This document shows, one piece after another, positions 45,869 through 50,000 of a stretch of 50,000 bases of DNA (position 1 is its first letter; the number at the start of each line of letters is the position of its first letter). The translations under genes were made by a program, and so were the position numbers. A model generated the notes under the pieces. The model searched no databases and was not told where the DNA came from. It saw only the letters and a program-made list of their open reading frames with translations. Source of the DNA: Pseudomonas sp. GTDB taxonomy: Bacteria > Pseudomonadota > Gammaproteobacteria > Pseudomonadales > Pseudomonadaceae. Location of the stretch: the NCBI RefSeq assembly GCF_030683065.1, contig NZ_JAUXMX010000025.1:1-50000 (forward strand), read 5' to 3'.

Positions 45869-47824
45869 TCAAGGCAGTCGCAGCCCGCCGCTGGCCTTGT
45901 GCAGCGCGCGCAGGTGCTCGCCAAGCTGCACCAGGTTGGCTTCGTTGGCCTCCAGCTCCGCCAGGCGCGCCGGCTCCAGCAGGTTGCGCACTTCATGGTC
46001 GAGATCGTCGCTGAGCTGACGCAGTTGCAGCTGGCGGTTGCGGCTCTCGGCCTCCAGGCGTTGCCACTCGCCGCGTTGCGGCAGGCCGTAGCCGCCCTCG
46101 AGCAGCTCTGCCGGGCGGCTGAGAAAACCACTGTTGGCGAGAATCTGCTCCAGCGCGCCGCCGGCCTTGTTCAGGTTCGGATCCTTGGCCGCGCGGCCCG
46201 TCAGATAACGGCGCTTGAGTTCGTCCTGGGCGAGCAGCAGTTGCCGGCGTAACGCCGCTTGTTCGAGCAGCAGCAGCGCGGCGCTGGCGCGCAGATCGGC
46301 TTTAGCAAACCACGGCCGACGGGCTGCGGAGGTCTGTGCCAGCCAGTCTTCGACAGACTGCTGCTCGATTGGCAGGCGCTGCTGCAGCACCGTGAACATG
46401 GCTTGATAACGGTCACGAAAGGAGTCGAAGCGATAGCCCAGGCGCAGGGCCTCACGCGGGTCATCAAGCACGCTGCGATCGGCCAGGTCGCGCGCCACCA
46501 GGGTGTCGAGCAGGCCGTTGGGCAAAATACTGTCGAGCGCCTGCAGGCGCGGGTGCTGGCTGCCGCTGCGGAGTAGCTTGAGGGTTTCCACTGCGCAGTT
46601 GTTGGAGATGAAGTAGTAGTCACCGTCGTAGCTCCAGTGTTGCTCGACGGCACGGCTGACCAATTGTTCCAGCTGCTCGCGCTCGAGCATCAGCGGCACC
46701 GAGGCCAGGCTGCGCAGTTCGACCTTGGTGTATTCCTCGATCACCTGCGCCAGCGGCAGGACGAACAGTCGTGATGGATAAGCACCTGTCAGGCCACCCC
46801 AGCTGGACAGCTGCAGGTCGCCGACGAAAGCGCGGTAGGACAGCACCAGGTGTTCGTCCAGGTCCAGCCGACAATCCGGCCCGCGCGGTCGGCCGGGGGC
46901 ACAGATCACCAGGCGCAGCATGCTGTGGCCCCAACGGCTGGCCCATTCCTGGTTGGCTTCGGCGAGCAGGTAGTCGACCTGATAGACCCGCGCGGGGTCG
47001 AGCGTGGCCAGCGGCTGGCGGGCGAAATCGCGGCCGGCGTTGAGGTAAGCGTAACCGTCGGCGCAGGGCTGCTGGTGAGCCGGTGTCCAGCCGGCAAAAT
47101 GCTCGCTCAAGTGGCGTGCCAGCGAGGGCCGGCGACAGGCATAACTGGGGTCGAGGAGGAAGTACTCGATGTTCACCGCGACGAACTCGAGTGGATTGCT
47201 CAGTTCATAGGCATCCGGGCTGCGCGCGACCTGACCGTTGGCCTGCTCACGGGCGCCACGGCGACCGACCTGTTGTGGCCAGCCGGCCAGGTCGAGCAGG
47301 CTCGGGTTGTCGCTGAGGGTGAAGCGTCTTGCGGTTTGACCACGGCAAGCATCAGGCAAGCCGACCGCACCGAGGCTGGCAAAGCGCTGCCGGCAGCGCT
47401 GCAGCAGGTGTTGTTCGTCATCTGGCCAGAGCTGCGCACGGTCATAGAGGTGGGTCAGTTCGTGCAGCACAGTGGCCAGCAACTCACGGCGCACGTTGCC
47501 ATGCGGGCGCTGGGTCTGGGTTGTGGCGGCACTGCCATCGCTGAGGGACGGCAGCAGCTGGCTGTTCAGTTCGATGCCGCTGAAGCGTCCAGCGCGGCCA
47601 TATACCTCGGCCGGCATGGCTCGCCAGCGCACGTTGACGTGGCGATCCAGGCGCTGCTTGAAACTGGGCGGGAGGGCACTGAAGGCTTCGTCCAGCAGGG
47701 CCTGGCTGGCTTGCCGCTCACTGCTGTCGAGGGCATCGCTATCCAACACCAGGCGCAGCTCGGCATGGCTGGCGACGCTGGTCAGCAGGGCAAAGGCCAG
47801 TAGCCAGGCACGGGCGCGGCTCAC
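45869..47824 (-). CDS. DUF4105-domain envelope protein with HExxH motif
   Basis: 651 aa, signal peptide 1-21 (cut after SHA). Start GTG 47824 overlaps the upstream DUF2388 stop (GTGA). Residues about 110-130 contain HELTH (121-125), a zinc-metalloprotease-like HExxH. The middle part (about 290-450) is the DUF4105 region, with WGHSMLRLVICAPGR and GDYYFISNNCAVETL, which resembles a NlpC/P60-like Cys/His arrangement (Cys in NNCAVETL, His in WGHSML). A coiled-coil-like C-terminus follows. Probably a periplasmic or surface enzyme, activity unproven. Cotranscribed with the DUF2388 gene upstream. Confidence 0.8.
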   Translation of the reverse strand: MSRARAWLLAFALLTSVASHAELRLVLDSDALDSSERQASQALLDEAFSALPPSFKQRLDRHVNVRWRAMPAEVYGRAGRFSGIELNSQLLPSLSDGSAATTQTQRPHGNVRRELLATVLHELTHLYDRAQLWPDDEQHLLQRCRQRFASLGAVGLPDACRGQTARRFTLSDNPSLLDLAGWPQQVGRRGAREQANGQVARSPDAYELSNPLEFVAVNIEYFLLDPSYACRRPSLARHLSEHFAGWTPAHQQPCADGYAYLNAGRDFARQPLATLDPARVYQVDYLLAEANQEWASRWGHSMLRLVICAPGRPRGPDCRLDLDEHLVLSYRAFVGDLQLSSWGGLTGAYPSRLFVLPLAQVIEEYTKVELRSLASVPLMLEREQLEQLVSRAVEQHWSYDGDYYFISNNCAVETLKLLRSGSQHPRLQALDSILPNGLLDTLVARDLADRSVLDDPREALRLGYRFDSFRDRYQAMFTVLQQRLPIEQQSVEDWLAQTSAARRPWFAKADLRASAALLLLEQAALRRQLLLAQDELKRRYLTGRAAKDPNLNKAGGALEQILANSGFLSRPAELLEGGYGLPQRGEWQRLEAESRNRQLQLRQLSDDLDHEVRNLLEPARLAELEANEANLVQLGEHLRALHKASGGLRLP

Positions 47825-48141
47825 CTGGCGAGAATGGCTTCAGCCAACACCTGATCGGACGCATGCTCAGCCTCAGACACACGGCTGCGAATGGTGCCCA
47901 GTGCTGCTTCCAGCTGCACACCCCGGATCACACCCTGACTGGCGACGAAGCTGGCAGCATCATCACGGGCGGCGAGGACGATTTTCGAGTCACGGATCGA
48001 GGTGGTGGTATCCGAGGTGAAGTCGAAGGTGCGATCCAGCGCACGAACGATGATGTTGCTGGTAGCAACCAGAGTCTGCGCCTGGACACTACCCGCAAAC
48101 AGGGCAACCAGCGCAACAGCGGCGAGCAACGAACGATGCAT
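47821..48141 (-). CDS. DUF2388 secreted small protein (copy 1)
   Basis: 106 aa from ATG 48141 (GGAG 5-6 bases upstream). The signal peptide ends at about SVQA. The mature part has the DUF2388 pattern TSSIRDSK-type (seen as TTSIRDSKIVLAARDDAASFVASQG) and VQLEAALGTIR. Function unknown; these small exported proteins are largely a Pseudomonas family. The end overlaps the DUF4105 gene by GTGA, and a second copy lies 152 bases upstream. The two copies differ in the N-terminal half of the mature chain, suggesting an old duplication. Confidence 0.85.
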   Translation of the reverse strand: MHRSLLAAVALVALFAGSVQAQTLVATSNIIVRALDRTFDFTSDTTTSIRDSKIVLAARDDAASFVASQGVIRGVQLEAALGTIRSRVSEAEHASDQVLAEAILAR

Positions 48142-48293
48142 GACGATCTCCATGAAATCAGATATTGAGGGGGTTGGATGGCTATTCGCACAGACAGTTC
48201 CTGCGCATGGCGAAGCAGGCCAGGCACGGCAAGCCTACTGCATCAGCCCCGATGCAGTGCAGCTAGTTAGCTGGGTGCCCGCCTGTTGCTGCT

Positions 48294-48611
48294 TCAGTAA
48301 CTTAGAATCGCTTGCGCCAGCTCCTCGTCATCGGCAACCAGACCAGGGGTTTGCTGGCGGATGTGCTGCAGTGCTGCCTCCAGTCGTACACCGCGGATGG
48401 CACCCTGGCTGGCGATGAAACTGGCAGCGTCGCCGCGTGCAGCAAGCACGAGCTTGCTGTCACGCAACGAAGAAGTGGCATCGGAAGTGGCGTCCGAGGT
48501 ACCCATTACTGCACCACCCAGGGTATCGGTGGTGGCGACGAAACTGGACGCCGAGGCACCGCTGGCCAGCAACAACACAGCGGAAAAACCAAGTACACGC
48601 AAAGCGATCAT
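48294..48611 (-). CDS. DUF2388 secreted small protein (copy 2)
   Basis: 105 aa from ATG 48611, with AGGAG 7 bases upstream. The longer open frame to 48656 lacks support. Signal peptide ends at about GASA. The mature chain reads SSLRDSKLVLAARGDAASFI and GVRLEAALQHIR, which match copy 1 at 47821-48141 closely. It probably has its own promoter. Function unknown. Confidence 0.85.
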   Translation of the reverse strand: MIALRVLGFSAVLLLASGASASSFVATTDTLGGAVMGTSDATSDATSSLRDSKLVLAARGDAASFIASQGAIRGVRLEAALQHIRQQTPGLVADDEELAQAILSY

Positions 48612-48724
48612 TCTCAAACTCCTGGGGCAACGTTCAACAGCGGGACAATCGGCCACACAATAATAGTCAGAAACCTAACACAGTCAGAAACCTAGCCCAG
48701 AGGCCGGCAAACACACCGACCGCT

Positions 48725-48919
48725 TTAACGCCAGAACGGTTTCCCCAACTCAGCCAGGCGTTCACTGGGGCTAATACCGGCGTCCGCCAGCAGGCGTGGA
48801 TCAAGCCTGGCCAGGTGGCGGCGGGTGCGGATATTAAGCTGCCAGCGCCTGACAATACCGCGCAGGCGGTCGAACGGGCTGCTGCATGGCGTGGGGATAT
48901 CGCTGAGAATGCGCTCCAT
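48725..48919 (-). CDS. DUF1127 small basic protein (copy 1)
   Basis: 64 aa from ATG 48919, with AAGGAT about 8 bases upstream. Highly basic middle (RLRGIVRRWQLNIRTRRHLARL) and the DUF1127/YjiS C-terminal motif DPRLLADAGISPSERLAELGKPFWR (given in parts: LLADAGIS, LGKPFW). Small DUF1127 proteins have been linked to RNA or phosphate/arginine metabolism in some bacteria; here function is unassigned. It is separated from the next copy by about 245 bases, so each probably has its own promoter. Confidence 0.85.
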   Translation of the reverse strand: MERILSDIPTPCSSPFDRLRGIVRRWQLNIRTRRHLARLDPRLLADAGISPSERLAELGKPFWR

Positions 48920-49163
48920 GACAATGATCCTTCCCGTACTGGACGGGCGTGGCGGTATGGGCATACATCGTCGCGCGACACCGCCCAGTCTGGCAGTCAC
49001 AGCAGGGTAAAAGTGTACTGGGTCAGTTGCTGATTTTGTGAAACTGTTACGTAGGTGAGCACGGCACGCTGTGCTGTTCACTCCGACGCAGAACGACAAA
49101 GCCCGCCAACGCTGGGCGTGGGCGGGCTTGTCAGAGCGTTCAACGCGGCTTGCGCCGCCAGGC

Positions 49164-49379
49164 TTAGCGCCAGAACGGCTTGCCCAACTCGGCGTGGCGC
49201 TGGGCCTCGCTGATACCGGCATCAGCCAGCAGACGGGCATCCAGGCGTGCCAACTGGCGACGGCTGACGATGCGGCGCTGCCACAACAAAAGTACGGCAA
49301 TCAGGCCTAACGACGATACGTTACGGGCGCTGGATGAGTGGTCTTGAAACAGCATATCGGAACTGAGGGTACGTTCCAT
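49164..49379 (-). CDS. DUF1127 small basic protein (copy 2)
   Basis: 71 aa from ATG 49379 (AAGGATG 7 bases upstream). It has a more hydrophobic N-terminal half (LGLIAVLLLWQRR) than copy 1, then RRQLARLDARLLADAGIS and HAELGKPFWR, the same C-terminal motif. The shared start MERxLS and near-identical tail suggest tandem duplication. The 430-base upstream region holds three copies of GCTATAA and inverted repeats that may control it. Confidence 0.85.
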   Translation of the reverse strand: MERTLSSDMLFQDHSSSARNVSSLGLIAVLLLWQRRIVSRRQLARLDARLLADAGISEAQRHAELGKPFWR

Positions 49380-49764
49380 GGTGACATCCTTCCGCTTGTG
49401 GCGGGACTAGAGAGTGTTTTGCCTGACGCTCATGTTCCGCTACTCGCAACCGGTGCAATAGTCACAGCTGGGTTAAATTGCTTGGCTATTAGATAGTGTG
49501 CTTAGTAACTGTTTTGCCGTTTTTGGTACTAACTGTACCGGCTATAAGTGAATTACCGCGCGCTATAAGGAAAAGCAGTTCTTTATCTCGCTATAAACCT
49601 ATAAAGCAGTGATTGCCTATAGGTACAGTTGCAAATTGATTGGCCAAAATCGCTGATCTGTAACTCAGCTTTTTATTCAGTTTTGCCACCTGACGGCGTC
49701 AATCTGTAGCGGTGAGAGCCCCTGCAGAGCAACCTCAGGTCAGACCGGCGAAGTTCCAGAAGCA
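49380..49764. other. AT-rich non-coding region with repeated heptamers
   Basis: About 385 bases without a gene. GCTATAA occurs at 49541, 49562 and 49590 (TTATAGC on the minus strand, facing the DUF1127 gene). A palindrome GGTAC-TAACT-GTACC (49525-49539) and a distant match AACTGTACC/GGTACAGTT (49531-49539 and 49622-49630) frame the area. Likely promoter or operator region of copy 2. Confidence 0.4.
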
Positions 49765-49794
49765 AAAAACCCGGCACGTATTGGCCGGGTTTTT
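49765..49794. terminator. Bidirectional terminator of pntB
   Basis: AAAAACCCGGC (49765-49775) pairs with GCCGGGTTTTT (49784-49794) around an 8-base loop, with A- and T-runs on both sides. It lies 15 bases after the pntB stop on the minus strand. Confidence 0.85.
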
Positions 49795-49809
49795 CATACT
49801 CAGCAGCGG

Positions 49810-50000
49810 TTAGTCGACGGCCTTGACCATGTCCTCGATGACCTTCTTGGCGTCGCCGAAGACCATCATGGTTTTGTCCAGGTAGAACAGTTCGTTGTCC
49901 AGGCCGGCGTAGCCGCTGGCCATCGAGCGCTTGTTGACGATCACGGTCTTGGCCTTGTAGGCCTCGAGGATCGGCATGCCGGCGATTGACGACGTCGGAT
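49810..50000 (-). CDS. pntB: NAD(P) transhydrogenase subunit beta, C-terminal end
   Basis: The last 63 codons are inside the window; the gene runs off the right edge. The translation includes SSIAGMPILEAYKAKTVIV, KRSMASGYAGLDNELFY and MMVFGDAKKVIEDMVKAVD, the NADP-binding domain III end of PntB. With PntA it forms the inner-membrane, proton-translocating transhydrogenase that makes NADPH from NADH. The terminator at 49765-49794 follows its stop. Confidence 0.92.
   Translation of the reverse strand, partial: PTSSIAGMPILEAYKAKTVIVNKRSMASGYAGLDNELFYLDKTMMVFGDAKKVIEDMVKAVD

Noticed and set aside
45064..46131. 355-codon minus-strand frame spanning the AEC and DUF4105 genes
   Set aside because: Out of frame with both genes and crosses the palindromic element; no domain seen.

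Overview
The window looks like a Pseudomonas chromosome (Pseudomonadaceae, high GC). The evidence is an adjacent algB-kinB pair, recC-recB-recD in that order, paired DUF2388 and DUF1127 small genes, a 35-bp palindrome of the Pseudomonas REP type, and the end of pntB at the right edge. There are no rRNA, tRNA or CRISPR features. The only mobile gene seen is the very start of an IS110-type transposase at the left edge.

Layout. 1-3345: transposase start, kinB terminator, kinB and algB (minus strand). 3552-5425: a BON-domain periplasmic protein and a small-gene group (two short membrane proteins and a DUF1328 protein). Each is preceded by a near-identical sigma-54-type promoter, with a possible IHF site at the first. 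5609-8038: a SpmA/SpmB-like membrane protein facing a DUF5924/DUF2914 protein across a hairpin-rich gap. 8107-11955: a globin-PAS-GGDEF-EAL protein in tandem with an Aer-type PAS chemoreceptor. 12092-16470: a small unknown gene, then a TAXI-type TRAP transporter (binding protein plus fused permease). 16590-26748: an orphan PilT/PilU-like ATPase divergent from recC-recB-recD. recC carries a REP-like sequence inside its reading frame, and recB and recD are separated by two long palindromic elements. 26863-27654: a class-I glutamine-amidotransferase-type hydrolase (PuuD-like).

28177-44421 is the most unusual part: eleven minus-strand genes, almost all overlapping or a few bases apart. In transcription order they encode SrfA, SrfB (actin/Hsp70-like ATPase fold), SrfC (large P-loop GTPase-like), a membrane-anchored protein with a periplasmic Cys-rich tail, a secreted vWA protein, a LolD-like ABC ATPase, an FtsX/MacB-like permease, a secreted formylglycine-generating-enzyme-like protein lacking the catalytic cysteines, two coiled-coil lipoproteins, and a membrane-anchored vWA protein. 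Predicted topologies put two NTPases in the cytoplasm, an ABC transporter and three N-in/C-out anchors in the inner membrane, and vWA, FGE-like and lipoprotein parts in the periplasm. I infer one trans-envelope machine of unknown function. SrfABC is a named family, but the whole assembly is, to my knowledge, not functionally described.

44595-50000: an AEC-family permease, a glutathione-dependent-formaldehyde-activating (GFA) gene cut short by a palindromic element, a DUF2388-DUF4105 pair, a second DUF2388 gene, two DUF1127 genes, a 430-base AT-rich non-coding stretch with repeated heptamers, and the 3' end of pntB with its terminator.
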